30,775 nucleotides of DNA from positions 1 to 30,775 of the forward strand of contig JAPLZW010000019.1 in assembly GCA_026394835.1 (NCBI GenBank), read 5' to 3'. The DNA is from Candidatus Wolfebacteria bacterium. GTDB lineage: Bacteria; Patescibacteriota; Minisyncoccia; UBA6257; UBA9933. Positions 1 to 6,994 of this stretch are shown piece by piece. The notes below the pieces were generated by a model. The model searched no databases and had not been told where the DNA came from. It saw nothing but the letters and a program-made list of their open reading frames with translations. Positions within the stretch are counted from its first letter, which is position 1, and every line of letters starts with the position of its first letter. A program made the translations under genes and the position numbers.

Positions 1-437
1 ACAAGATGAGCGCCGAAAGCGGTAATATCAGCCGCTTGGCTTACGGGATACATCAGAAACCCTGCTGGTATTTTTTTCTCAAAACCCTTTTCTTTAATTT
101 CTGTCTTAATGGTCGGATTTTGCTCGAGACGAGAAACTGTAACTAAATTAAGATAAAAGATTGTTAATTCAGCGATTTCCGGAATCAAAGATTGAATTAT
201 GATTGTCGCTTTCTTTGGATCAATCCCCACGCTGAGGTAATCAAGCATCAACTCTAAAACATTTTTCCGAACCTTTTCGGGATTCGTAAAATTGTCAGTA
301 AGCGCTTGAACATCCGCAACAAGGATATACTCGTCATATTTATCCTGAAGCTCTACCCTATTTTTAAGAGAGCCAATATAGTGACCTAGATGTAGCGGCC
401 CGGTTGGCCTGTCTCCAGTTAGAATTCTCTTTTTCAT
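1..437 (-). CDS. trpS: Tryptophan--tRNA ligase, N-terminal part (runs off the window)
   Basis: Class I aminoacyl-tRNA synthetase that charges tRNA-Trp with tryptophan in the cytoplasm. The 145 visible residues start MKKRILTGDRPTGPLHLGHY, which contains the family's opening TGxRPTGxLHLGHY signature; HLGH at residues 16-19 is the HIGH motif for ATP binding. Further on, NPTIKTEIKEKG and GFLMYPVSQAADI match the TrpRS Rossmann domain. The KMSKS loop and C-terminal domain lie beyond base 1. The ATG is at 435-437, 26 nt after the stop of the RNase J C-terminal frame on the same strand, so the two are probably cotranscribed. Identification rests on clear family signatures; the gene looks intact as far as it can be seen. 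Confidence 0.95.
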   Translation of the reverse strand, partial: MKKRILTGDRPTGPLHLGHYIGSLKNRVELQDKYDEYILVADVQALTDNFTNPEKVRKNVLELMLDYLSVGIDPKKATIIIQSLIPEIAELTIFYLNLVTVSRLEQNPTIKTEIKEKGFEKKIPAGFLMYPVSQAADITAFGAHL

Positions 438-463
438 AGTCCACTTAATAATTATCACTAACC

Positions 464-1210
464 CTACACCTCTATTACAACCGGTAAGACCATCGGTCTT
501 CTTCTGGTTTTAGTATACAGGAATTGGCCGATTTGGTCCCGGATTAAAGACTTTACATAATCCGAATCCTGCTCTTGGGCTCTCGGCGCTCGGCCGATAA
601 TCGCGCGCATCCTTTTTCTCACTTCTTCCACCAAATCTTTATTTTCGCGGAGATAGATGAACCCGCGGGAAATGATATCCGGATTCTTCAGAAATCTGCC
701 GGTCTTTTTGTCCAAGGTCGCGATAATAACAACCATGCCTTCCTGCGCCAGAACTCTCCGGTCGCGCATTACGACCTCACCGACATCTCCCACGCCCAAT
801 CCGTCAACCATCACATAAAAAGCCGGCGCGGTTTCCTCGGTAATCCTTACCCTGTCTTTATAGAAATTAACCACCTGGCCGTTATCCGCCAAAATGGTAT
901 TTTCTTTGGGAATTTTCATTTCCCGGCCGAGCTCGGCATTCGCCGCTCTCATGAAGAAATATCCGTGGATCGGCATAAGAAATTTCGGCTTAATCAATTT
1001 AATGATGACTTTCAATTCCTCCTGGGGCGCGTGGCCGCTGGAATGGATATCCACGATCTGCGAGTAATAAACTTTCGCGCCCTGCCTCGCCAGGTTATCC
1101 TGCAAAACCTGGATAGACCGCTCGTTCCCCGGGATAACGGACGAAGAGAAAATTACCGTGTCTCCGGGTTTGATTTCCAAATTCCGATTCTCGCCGTTCG
1201 CAATTTTCAT
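464..1210 (-). CDS. rnj: Ribonuclease J, C-terminal part (separate frame after an internal deletion)
   Basis: C-terminal part of RNase J: end of the metallo-beta-lactamase/beta-CASP region and the C-terminal domain. The frame opens with MKIANGENRNLEIKPGDTVI and contains SSSVIPGNE and HSSGHAPQEELKVIIKL, which are typical RNase J motifs (the latter the beta-CASP His motif). The same frame is readable upstream of the ATG as VLSTGAQGEPNASL, the conserved segment that normally precedes it, so this is not an independent gene. It overlaps the stop of the N-terminal frame (TGATG at 1212-1208), which could allow coupled reinitiation. Between the two frames a stretch that I estimate at 35-45 residues of beta-CASP domain is absent. 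Function as a separate polypeptide is doubtful. Confidence 0.85.
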   Translation of the reverse strand: MKIANGENRNLEIKPGDTVIFSSSVIPGNERSIQVLQDNLARQGAKVYYSQIVDIHSSGHAPQEELKVIIKLIKPKFLMPIHGYFFMRAANAELGREMKIPKENTILADNGQVVNFYKDRVRITEETAPAFYVMVDGLGVGDVGEVVMRDRRVLAQEGMVVIIATLDKKTGRFLKNPDIISRGFIYLRENKDLVEEVRKRMRAIIGRAPRAQEQDSDYVKSLIRDQIGQFLYTKTRRRPMVLPVVIEV

Positions 1211-2151
1211 CAGGCTCGCGTTCGGCTCCCCTTGGGCGCCGGTCGAAAGGACCCAATCTTGCGGTCGTATTTTTCCGCGATTTTTATGATTTCGGAAATG
1301 CGGACCAAAAGAGTGGAAAAAGCGCCGACAATAACCCGGCCATCGGCTTTCTTGAATATCTCTTCAATATTTTTCTCAACAATTCTTTCGGACAATGAAA
1401 ATCCCGGTTTCACGGCTCCGGTCGAATCAAGGAATAGGGTGTGAACCCCCATTTTCCCGATTCTTTCGTATTCATCCAAACCTTGCGGCTTGCCGTCCTT
1501 ATCGTAATCGAATTTCATTTCCGCGAAGTGAACAATATTGCCAATCGGCGTTTTTAAAATCATTCCAAGCGTATCGGGGATGGCGTGAGTGACGCCGAAA
1601 AATTCCGCTTCAAAATGCTCTGATAATCTTACCTTATCATGGTTCTGAACCACGCGGATATCAAGTTTCGGCGCGTTCGTGAATTCTTCCTGCCGCCTCA
1701 AAATCATTTCCTTGGTCAAAGCCGCGGTATAAACAGGAGGATTGCCAACCTTCCCCATTAAATAAGGAACGGCTCCGATATGGTCCAAGTGGGCATGAGT
1801 TATCACAACCGCTTTTACTTTATGTTTTCTCTCTTCAAGATAAGTGGTATTGGGAATGATGTAATCGATTCCCGGAGTGTCTTCTTCCGGAAACTGGAGC
1901 CCCATATCCACAACAATTATTTCGTCCTTGTATTCAAGAGCCATCATATTGCGGCCGACTTCTTCCAAACCGCCCAAGGCGACAAACCGGACCATATCTT
2001 CTTTTGAGACAGGGCTTACGGTTGAAGGACGAGCCGGAACGGGCCTTCTCACGGGCGCGCGATTTCTATTAAAATCTCCCGCGCGGCCGCGCGAAACAAC
2101 CGGCTTTGAATCTTCAGCCTGATGTTCAAATTTTCTATTTTGTCTGATCAT
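1210..2151 (-). CDS. rnj: Ribonuclease J, N-terminal part (frameshifted)
   Basis: N-terminal metallo-beta-lactamase domain of RNase J, a 5'-3' exo/endonuclease for mRNA decay and rRNA processing. A basic, disordered stretch of about 45 residues precedes VRFVALGGLEEVGRNMMALEY. Metal-binding motif HAHLDHIG (HxHxDH), then VTHAIPDTLGMI and a conserved LDSTGAV segment. The frame follows the family up to KIAEKYDRKI and then runs into unrelated residues and a stop at 1210. The normal continuation reappears in the next frame at VLSTGAQGEP. What is seen is an out-of-frame internal deletion; whether it is in the genome or in the assembly cannot be told from one sequence. Confidence 0.9.
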   Translation of the reverse strand: MIRQNRKFEHQAEDSKPVVSRGRAGDFNRNRAPVRRPVPARPSTVSPVSKEDMVRFVALGGLEEVGRNMMALEYKDEIIVVDMGLQFPEEDTPGIDYIIPNTTYLEERKHKVKAVVITHAHLDHIGAVPYLMGKVGNPPVYTAALTKEMILRRQEEFTNAPKLDIRVVQNHDKVRLSEHFEAEFFGVTHAIPDTLGMILKTPIGNIVHFAEMKFDYDKDGKPQGLDEYERIGKMGVHTLFLDSTGAVKPGFSLSERIVEKNIEEIFKKADGRVIVGAFSTLLVRISEIIKIAEKYDRKIGSFRPAPKGSRTRA

Positions 2152-2156
2152 TTGTT

Positions 2157-2194
2157 TTAGTATTTAGTAGCTAGAATCTAGTATTTAGTATTTT
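2157..2194. repeat. Short direct repeats of TAGTATTTAG/CTAGAATCTAG
   Basis: The leader of the RNase J gene holds iterations of TAGTATTTAGTA and CTAGAATCTAG. A similar run of CTAGATTCTA units lies between parA and parB at 19377-19410. They are low-complexity and I attach no function to them. Confidence 0.5.
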
Positions 2195-2230
2195 AAGTTA
2201 ATATTTTTTATTTAATTAATTACGAGCTGT

Positions 2231-2313
2231 GCCCAGAGAGGGATTTGAACCCTCACGTCCTTGCGGACACTAGCTCCTGAAGCTAGCCTGTCTGCCAATT
2301 TCAGCACCTGGGC
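2231..2313 (-). tRNA. tRNA-Leu(CAG)
   Basis: Class II tRNA read on the minus strand. Acceptor GCCCAGG pairs with TCTGGGC; D-arm box TGCTGAAATTGGCAGAC; anticodon stem CTAGC/GCTAG around the loop TTCAGGA, giving anticodon CAG (leucine, codon CUG); long variable arm GTCCGCAAGGAC; T-arm GAGGGTTCAAATCCCTC. The 3' end is followed by ACA, so CCA is not encoded. An incomplete tRNA-Leu 5' half lies about 30 nt upstream (2343-2394). Confidence 0.93.
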
Positions 2314-2342
2314 AATTATAAAATCATAAGCCAAAATTAATA

Positions 2343-2394
2343 CGGGGTAAATCTACCAATTCCCTGCCTGCCGGCAGGCAGGCGCCACCTGCCC
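2343..2394 (-). other. tRNA-Leu 5'-half fragment with a palindrome in the D-arm
   Basis: On the minus strand the sequence reads GGGCAGGTGGCG, then a 20-bp palindrome, then GAATTGGTAGA, four bases and CCCCG. Without the palindrome this is the acceptor strand, D-arm and 5' anticodon-stem strand of a tRNA-Leu. No matching 3' half (CCTGCCC end) follows before the intact tRNA-Leu(CAG). The same arrangement, with the palindrome at the same position of the D-arm, occurs in the interrupted tRNA at 17414. It is therefore either a decayed tRNA or one unit of a repeat family derived from tRNA-Leu. Confidence 0.6.
2363..2382. repeat. 20-bp perfect palindrome, copy 1
   Basis: CCTGCCTGCCGGCAGGCAGG is its own reverse complement. 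The second identical copy is at 17426-17445. Both copies sit inside tRNA-Leu-like sequence at the same point, directly after the TGG(C/T)G of the D-arm. From memory, this palindrome recurs in CPR genomes and, when translated, gives LPAGRQ-like peptides; that is background knowledge and not testable here. Confidence 0.85.
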
Positions 2395-2443
2395 GTGCGA
2401 AAACGAAAAGTTCCGCGGACCGCGCCACAAACCACTGATTAAA

Positions 2444-2474
2444 GGAGTAATTGAAGTTATTTCCAATATACTCC
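2444..2474 (-). terminator. Possible terminator of the solute-binding protein operon
   Basis: Imperfect hairpin (GGAGTAATTG paired with CAATATACTCC) about 30 nt after the minus-strand stop at 2507. The run of T after it is weak, so termination is only a possibility. Confidence 0.4.
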
Positions 2475-2506
2475 ATTAAACAAAATTTGTCAACGCATCA
2501 GCGCCT

Positions 2507-4198
2507 TTATTTGAAAACCAACGCGGTTTTTACGTACCACTTTCCGATATTCAGAAACCGATCGCTCGCGAGGGAGATAAATTTATCGTCGAATCCATGA
2601 AGCCATACTTTGGCTACGTAAAGATAGGACGGGGAAAAAAGGAATATCGCCGGTTCATCGTTTATAATAATTGACTGGAGGCTCGCCAAGTCGTTATCAC
2701 GGCTTTTCTCGTCAAGATTTTTACGGATTGATTCCATAAGCCCGTCCGCCACCCGATTGTCGTAAAGCGATAAATTCAGCCCCGGGTAAAACTTTTCCGA
2801 TGAATGCCAGAAAGAAAAAAGATCGGGGTTATCGCCAAAAATATTTCCAAAAAGCAGCATCTCGTAATCCCTGCCTTTTATAACTTTATTATTTATATCT
2901 TCGGAAGAAACGACTTCCACGTCCGTCTTTATCCCGATTTTCGCCCAATCGTCCCTCAAAATATTCGCCGCATCAATCAAAAACTTGGTATCCGGCACGG
3001 TTAGATGGACCTCCAAAGGAATGGCAGTCTGCGTCGCCGGAGTTTTCCCTTGGGCCGGCTGATAGGAATTTTTTTCCCTTATGCCCGAATCCCTCATTTT
3101 CCAACCGCTTGAATCAAGGATATTTGCGGCTTTGTCCTGCGAAAAATCTTCTTGGGGATAAATTTGCGCCATATATCCATCCATGCCGGGAACCATTGGT
3201 CCCAGTACCGGCAAAGCGTGATTGCCAAAAACTTTTTTTGAAAGCTCGCTCCTGTTTATCGCATAACCCATAGCCAGCCTGACATTAATATCCCCGAGAA
3301 CCTGGTTGGCATATTGATTCATAAAGACCGCGTAATACTTCGGCATCCTGATGTCGTAAACATTATGGCTGACGCTGATTTTCCCCAAGTCAAAAGCTCC
3401 GGAGAATCCGGCGCCATCAACCGCGCCGTTATTCACCGCTCCGGTCAATCCATGTTCGTCTTCGTAGAATTTAAATGTCAGTTGGCTCAGATAAGGTTTG
3501 TCTCCCAAATAAAGATTATTGGGAACCAGGTAATAGCTTGTGATAAAACCATCTTTCCTTTTTTCAAAAGAAGAATATTTGAACGGTCCGCTGCCTACCG
3601 GCTCAAGATTGTATTCCGAGAGCCTTAGGTTGCCGGCCGGCAAAGCTCCGAAAATATGCTTGGGTATAGGCCTTAGATTTTTCAAAGTTTTTTCGAAGAA
3701 AGCGTATGGTGACGGCAAAATCAATTTAAACTCCCGCTCACTCACTCTTTGGGTGGAAATTCCCTGCCATAAAGCCGAAAGTGATGACCGGCTATCGGGA
3801 TCCTGGATGGTGTTTATGCTGAAAATAATATCATCGCTCGTAATCGGCTGGCCATCGTCCCAAACAACGTTGTCTTTTAATCTTATGGTCCAGGTTTTTC
3901 CGTCGGGACTCATTTTATAATTATCGGCCAAATCCAGCACTCCGCTAAAAATGATTTCCGACAAATCGCGGTCGGCGTCATTTGAACCGATAAGCGCGGG
4001 ATTTATAAAACTTGGCTGGCCGACTATACCTTCGCGATACTCGCCTCCCCGGACGGGGATGCTCACCGTATTCCGGCCGATATAATCCGCCACGAGGAAA
4101 AAGGCCGAAAAAATAAAAACCAAAAAACCCGCAAGAAAGATTATCCGCTCTTTCTTGGAAAAAGATTTGAGTATTTTAAAAGAATTGCCCAATAACAT
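2507..4198 (-). CDS. ABC transporter substrate-binding protein, family 5 (peptide/nickel type)
   Basis: 563-residue extracytoplasmic binding protein of the DppA/OppA type (SBP_bac_5), which would deliver oligopeptides or similar solutes to an ABC permease. Residues 18-41 form one membrane helix (RIIFLAGFLVFIFSAFF), so it is anchored and not a classical lipoprotein (no Cys lipobox). Family landmarks: GTVGQPSFINP-like segment (EGIVGQPSFINPALIGSND), WTIRLKDNVVWDDGQPITSDDIIFSI, VGSGPFKYSSF, and NVRLAMGYAINRSEL. No permease or ATPase genes lie nearby. It is the last gene of a minus-strand operon behind secG (23 nt gap). Ligand cannot be predicted. Confidence 0.88.
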   Translation of the reverse strand: MLLGNSFKILKSFSKKERIIFLAGFLVFIFSAFFLVADYIGRNTVSIPVRGGEYREGIVGQPSFINPALIGSNDADRDLSEIIFSGVLDLADNYKMSPDGKTWTIRLKDNVVWDDGQPITSDDIIFSINTIQDPDSRSSLSALWQGISTQRVSEREFKLILPSPYAFFEKTLKNLRPIPKHIFGALPAGNLRLSEYNLEPVGSGPFKYSSFEKRKDGFITSYYLVPNNLYLGDKPYLSQLTFKFYEDEHGLTGAVNNGAVDGAGFSGAFDLGKISVSHNVYDIRMPKYYAVFMNQYANQVLGDINVRLAMGYAINRSELSKKVFGNHALPVLGPMVPGMDGYMAQIYPQEDFSQDKAANILDSSGWKMRDSGIREKNSYQPAQGKTPATQTAIPLEVHLTVPDTKFLIDAANILRDDWAKIGIKTDVEVVSSEDINNKVIKGRDYEMLLFGNIFGDNPDLFSFWHSSEKFYPGLNLSLYDNRVADGLMESIRKNLDEKSRDNDLASLQSIIINDEPAIFLFSPSYLYVAKVWLHGFDDKFISLASDRFLNIGKWYVKTALVFK

Positions 4199-4221
4199 CG
4201 GTTAGGCCGAATTTGTAAACG

Positions 4222-4437
4222 TTATGATTTAATTATGCCCAGAAGCGACAGGCCGATAAAAGCGATTACCAAAACAGCGGTCGCGTAAAAAATCATTTTT
4301 TCCAAGCCTCTTCGCGTGTGATAAAATTCGTCTCCGCTGCCGCCGAAAAGTCCGGAGGTGCCGGAAGAACGCTCTTGAATCAGAATCACGATTATAAGCG
4401 CCACGGACACAACTATTTGTAAAATTGAGATAAGCAT
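4222..4437 (-). CDS. secG: Preprotein translocase subunit SecG
   Basis: 71-residue protein with the SecG layout: first membrane helix at 2-20 (LISILQIVVSVALIIVILIQ), a polar Gly/Ser-rich loop (ERSSGTSGLFGGSGDEFYHTRRG), and a second helix at about 48-68. SecG sits beside SecY/SecE in the inner membrane and assists SecA-driven export. The ATG follows directly on the stop of the upstream gene (TAG-ATG), so the two are translationally linked. Length and loop motif are typical of the family. Confidence 0.9.
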   Translation of the reverse strand: MLISILQIVVSVALIIVILIQERSSGTSGLFGGSGDEFYHTRRGLEKMIFYATAVLVIAFIGLSLLGIIKS

Positions 4438-4809
4438 CTAATTTTTGAAAATTTTCCCCAAGAAATGGGCGAAAAGATTCACGATTACGACAATAAGCGT
4501 AGCATAGAGGAGCGGAATAAGTCCAGTAATTCCGATGCTTTGGGGAAAAAACACTTTTAAGGAATATAGCAGCGCCATATTGATGGCTATAATCCCCAAT
4601 CCCAGAGTCAAAATCACGAAAGGCTTCAGTATGAATTTGAAAATCGGCTTCACGAAAAGATTTATGAGAGTGAAAATAGCCGCGATTTTCAAAAATTCCA
4701 CAGGGTCTTGGGAAATGGCAAACCCAACCACAAACCGGCTCGCAAGATACAAAGCCAAAAAATTAAAAACAAGGTAAAAAAACAACTTCCCCAAGCCACC
4801 AATAATCAT
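4438..4809 (-). CDS. Four-helix membrane protein, YvlD / phage holin superfamily IV type
   Basis: 123-residue integral membrane protein with four predicted helices (about 2-22, 31-50, 55-76, 94-115) and the family-like features VVGFAI and LINLFVKPIFKFILKPFVILTLGL. Members (Pfam 4TM 'phage holin' IV, B. subtilis YvlD) have no settled function. The start chosen is the ATG at 4807-4809: the open frame runs further upstream, but that extension is not family-like, and a TATAAT box lies only 6 nt ahead of this ATG. First gene of an operon with secG and the family-5 binding protein. Confidence 0.8.
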   Translation of the reverse strand: MIIGGLGKLFFYLVFNFLALYLASRFVVGFAISQDPVEFLKIAAIFTLINLFVKPIFKFILKPFVILTLGLGIIAINMALLYSLKVFFPQSIGITGLIPLLYATLIVVIVNLFAHFLGKIFKN

Positions 4810-4815
4810 GAATAC

Positions 4816-4821
4816 ATTATA
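4816..4821 (-). promoter_or_regulatory. -10 box of the YvlD-like/secG operon (leaderless)
   Basis: TGTTATAAT on the minus strand is an extended -10 box ending 6 nt before the ATG at 4809. Transcription would start at or within a base or two of the ATG. A weak -35 (TGGAAA) lies 18 nt upstream of the box. Confidence 0.6.
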
Positions 4822-4893
4822 ACACCCGTTCTCTATTGTTTTCCACAGAAAAAAGTTTCTATATTCGGCTTTTCGGGTTATACTTAAATTAAG

Positions 4894-5122
4894 TAAACCC
4901 CCACACCAATTGAGAAGCATAAGTTACGCGACAGCATCTTCTCGGTTCTATGGGGTAAACCCCCACACCAATTGAGAAGCATAAGTTACGCGACAGCATC
5001 TTCTCGGTTCTATGGGGTAAACCCCCACACCAATTGAGAAGCATAAGTTACGCGACAGCATCTTCTCAAATTGAGAAGCATAAGTTACGCGACAGCATCT
5101 TCTCAATTGGTGTGGGGGTAAA
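4894..5122. repeat. Tandem hairpin repeat array (CCCCCACACC family), four units
   Basis: Left arms CCCCCACACCAATTGAGAAG start at 4898, 4960 and 5022 (62-nt period), each followed by a 20-nt loop (cataagttacgcgacagcat) and CTTCTC. A fourth unit lacks the left outer arm but ends with the complete right arm CTTCTCAATTGGTGTGGGGG at 5099-5118. First left arm and last right arm are perfect 20-bp inverted repeats. TAAA flanks the array on both sides. A single-copy relative is at 18446-18510. The array lies between the divergent YvlD-like and MscS-like genes. A TATACT box at 4879-4884 on the plus strand could place the array in the leader of the downstream gene. Confidence 0.85.
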
Positions 5123-5148
5123 GGTCGAGGTATTGTTTTACTAAAAAT

Positions 5149-5832
5149 ATGATTATTCAAAGCTGGGCGGAGGTGACTTACAGCTCCCTTCTGAATATTT
5201 GGCAGGGACTTTTAAGTTATTTACCGTCTTTACTGGGCGCCATTATTGTTCTCGTAATCGGCCTCATTGTGGCCGCTGTCTTCCGAACAGCCGTGGACAG
5301 AATTATAAAAGCTTTAAGGCTCGATTCACTGCTCCGAAAAGTCGGATTGAATGAATATTTCGAAAGAGCCGGGATACAAATCAATTCCGGAAAATTCTTC
5401 GGTCTTTTGATTTATTGGTTCTTAATCGTTGTCTTTGTCCTGGCCGCTTCCGATCTCTTGAATCTTTGGGGAATATCGCTTTTCCTCCGCGACATTATCG
5501 GCTACCTTCCGAATATAATCGTAGCGGTGGTTATAATGCTCTCGGCTGTGATTCTGGCGAAGTTCCTGAAATCATTGGTCAGAGCATCGGTCCTAAGCGC
5601 TAAACTGCACGCCTCGAAATTCTTGGGAACGTTAACCTGGTGGTCGGTCGTTATCTTCGGCCTTTTAGCGGCCTTGCTCCAATTGGGCATCGCAACTACC
5701 ATCATCAATACGCTTATAACCGGAATCATCGCCATGATGGCTCTGGCCGGCGGATTGGCATTCGGGCTTGGCGGAAAAGAATACGCGGCTCATCTCTTAA
5801 ACAAGCTGCGCGAAGAAACCGAAGGAGAATAG
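5149..5832 (+). CDS. Small mechanosensitive-channel-like membrane protein (MscS TM-helix type)
   Basis: 227-residue membrane protein resembling the conserved TM-helix repeat proteins related to MscS. Three to five hydrophobic segments: about 22-45 (PSLLGAIIVLVIGLIVAAVF), 85-105, 115-140 and 160-205. Two similar halves are visible: IIVLVIGLIVAAVFRTAVDRIIKAL and IIVAVVIMLSAVILAKFLKSLVRA, each followed by an amphipathic stretch. The end has the MscS pore-like run GIIAMMALAGGLAFGLGGKEYAAHLLNK, rich in Gly and Ala. The cytoplasmic beta domain of full MscS is absent. A pressure-gated pore role is inferred from family only. A strong terminator follows. Confidence 0.8.
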   Translation: MIIQSWAEVTYSSLLNIWQGLLSYLPSLLGAIIVLVIGLIVAAVFRTAVDRIIKALRLDSLLRKVGLNEYFERAGIQINSGKFFGLLIYWFLIVVFVLAASDLLNLWGISLFLRDIIGYLPNIIVAVVIMLSAVILAKFLKSLVRASVLSAKLHASKFLGTLTWWSVVIFGLLAALLQLGIATTIINTLITGIIAMMALAGGLAFGLGGKEYAAHLLNKLREETEGE

Positions 5833-5852
5833 AAAGTTTTAGAAATACGCAG

Positions 5853-5885
5853 AAATCCGTCCGTTTCTCAACGGGCGGATTTTTT
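5853..5885 (+). terminator. Rho-independent terminator
   Basis: AAATCCGTCCGT pairs with ACGGGCGGATTT around a short loop and is followed by T5-6. It lies 20 nt after the stop of the MscS-like gene. Confidence 0.85.
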
Positions 5886-5893
5886 AGGGGTTG

Positions 5894-6018
5894 ACCCCGT
5901 TAGAAGCTGAGTTTAAAAATTGCCATATTCATCGGAAAAAATTAAACATTGTTAAATGATAACTATTTTAAAGGGAAAAATTATTTATAATTTTTCCCAG
6001 CCAAGCTTCTAACGGGGT
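5894..6018. repeat. 125-bp inverted-repeat element with an inner hairpin
   Basis: ACCCCGTTAGAAGCT at 5894-5908 is the exact inverse of AGCTTCTAACGGGGT at 6004-6018. The AT-rich interior contains a second perfect hairpin at 5974-5999 (12-bp arms, GGGAAAAATTAT and its inverse, 2-nt loop). Non-coding. The right arm overlaps the -35 box of the next promoter. The layout is that of a MITE-like element, but no second copy or clear target duplication is in the window. Confidence 0.65.
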
Positions 6019-6046
6019 TGAAAAATTACGGCTTTTCGGCTATACT
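6018..6046 (+). promoter_or_regulatory. Promoter of the MBL-fold/gyrA operon
   Basis: TTGAAA (6018-6023), 17-nt spacer, TATACT (6041-6046), giving a leader of about 30 nt before the ATG at 6085. The -35 box touches the end of the inverted-repeat element. Confidence 0.65.
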
Positions 6047-6084
6047 CAAAGAGTCAAAAGAGACATTTTTTATTTGTAAAAACA

Positions 6085-6705
6085 ATGATTATTACCTGGT
6101 ACGGAGAAGGCTGTTTTAAGATCCAGAGCGGAGATTTTGCGGTTTTAACCGACCCGATTGACGCCAAAAGCGGACTTTCCGCTCCCCGCTTCAAAGCGAA
6201 TGTCGTCTTAAAAACAATCAATCCCTTCCCTCCGATTTTGGAAAAAGAAGAGAATGAAATTCTCGGCGCTGGCGAATATAATTTCGGAGAAGCTAATATT
6301 TGGGGAATTCCCCTGCCGAACGAATCAACCGAAAAATATTTAAAGACGGCTTATATTTTGGAGTTGGAAGGAATGAAACTCGCCTTCTTGGGACATATCT
6401 CCGAGAGTCCCGAACCCACGGCCATGGAGCGCCTGACCGAAGAGGCGGATATTATATTTATTCCGGGAGGAGGCAAGCCGTTTATTGAGCAAAAGATCGC
6501 GGCAAAACTCATAAAGCAAATCGAACCGAAAATCGTAATCCCGTCATTCTTTAAAATTCCCGGGCTCAAAAGGCAATCTGAAGACTTGAAAACTTTTTCG
6601 GAAGAAATAAACCACGGCAAATCCGAGCCGCAGGAAAAACTGACCGTCAAAAGAAAAGATTTGACGGAAATAAAATCAACGCAAATTGTAATCCTCAAAG
6701 TTTAA
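6085..6705 (+). CDS. Degenerate metallo-beta-lactamase-fold protein (UlaG-like)
   Basis: 206-residue protein of the UlaG-like branch of the metallo-beta-lactamase fold: opening strand MIITWYGEGCFKI, DP motif (LTDPIDAKSG), GAGEYNF, LEGMKLAFLGHISE, and IIFIPGGG match the fold in order. The zinc-binding HxHxDH motif expected after the second strand (here NVVLKTINPFPP) is missing, so hydrolase activity is unlikely. This is seen directly; the role is unknown. The stop is directly followed by the ATG of the next gene, and gyrA follows, so the three form an operon. Confidence 0.72.
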   Translation: MIITWYGEGCFKIQSGDFAVLTDPIDAKSGLSAPRFKANVVLKTINPFPPILEKEENEILGAGEYNFGEANIWGIPLPNESTEKYLKTAYILELEGMKLAFLGHISESPEPTAMERLTEEADIIFIPGGGKPFIEQKIAAKLIKQIEPKIVIPSFFKIPGLKRQSEDLKTFSEEINHGKSEPQEKLTVKRKDLTEIKSTQIVILKV

Positions 6706-6969
6706 ATGAAAGGAGATATCAAGAAACTTTTGGAAAAAATCCGGAACTCGGACGAAGGAACGAAAAAGAAATGGGTTGTCGCAGCGAGCTCAATCACCAT
6801 GGCGATAGTCATCGCCTCCTGGCTGCTTTTATCAAATTCCATCGTGAAACCGGTCAACGAAACAACGAGTCAAAAAGACACGGGAATTGCTTATCAATCA
6901 ATCATGAAAGAAATCGGCAATATGACGAAAAAACTCAATTCCGCGAATTCAATAACAATCGAAAAATAA
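6706..6969 (+). CDS. Small single-helix membrane protein, unknown
   Basis: 87 residues; charged N-terminus (MKGDIKKLLEKIRNSDEGTKKKW), one membrane helix at about 24-42 (VVAASSITMAIVIASWLLL), and a polar C-terminal tail with a short coiled-coil-like stretch. I do not recognise the family. Its ATG abuts the stop of the upstream gene and gyrA begins 25 nt after its stop; position suggests cotranscription with gyrA, nothing more. Confidence 0.65.
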   Translation: MKGDIKKLLEKIRNSDEGTKKKWVVAASSITMAIVIASWLLLSNSIVKPVNETTSQKDTGIAYQSIMKEIGNMTKKLNSANSITIEK

Positions 6970-6994
6970 GATAAAGATGGATAAAAATAGATAA

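Noticed and set aside
575..1444. Open frame of 289 codons on the plus strand opposite RNase J
   Set aside because: Shadow of the minus-strand gene; no family-like sequence and the opposite frame has clear RNase J motifs.
4810..4920. N-terminal extension of the YvlD-like protein
   Set aside because: Not family-like and crosses the -10 box; the ATG at 4809 fits length and promoter.
4894..5122. CRISPR array
   Set aside because: Units are near identical over their full 62 nt with no unique spacers, each unit is a hairpin with the same loop, and no cas genes are near.
4948..5160. Open frame through the hairpin repeat array
   Set aside because: It is a translation of the repeats themselves and has no independent support.
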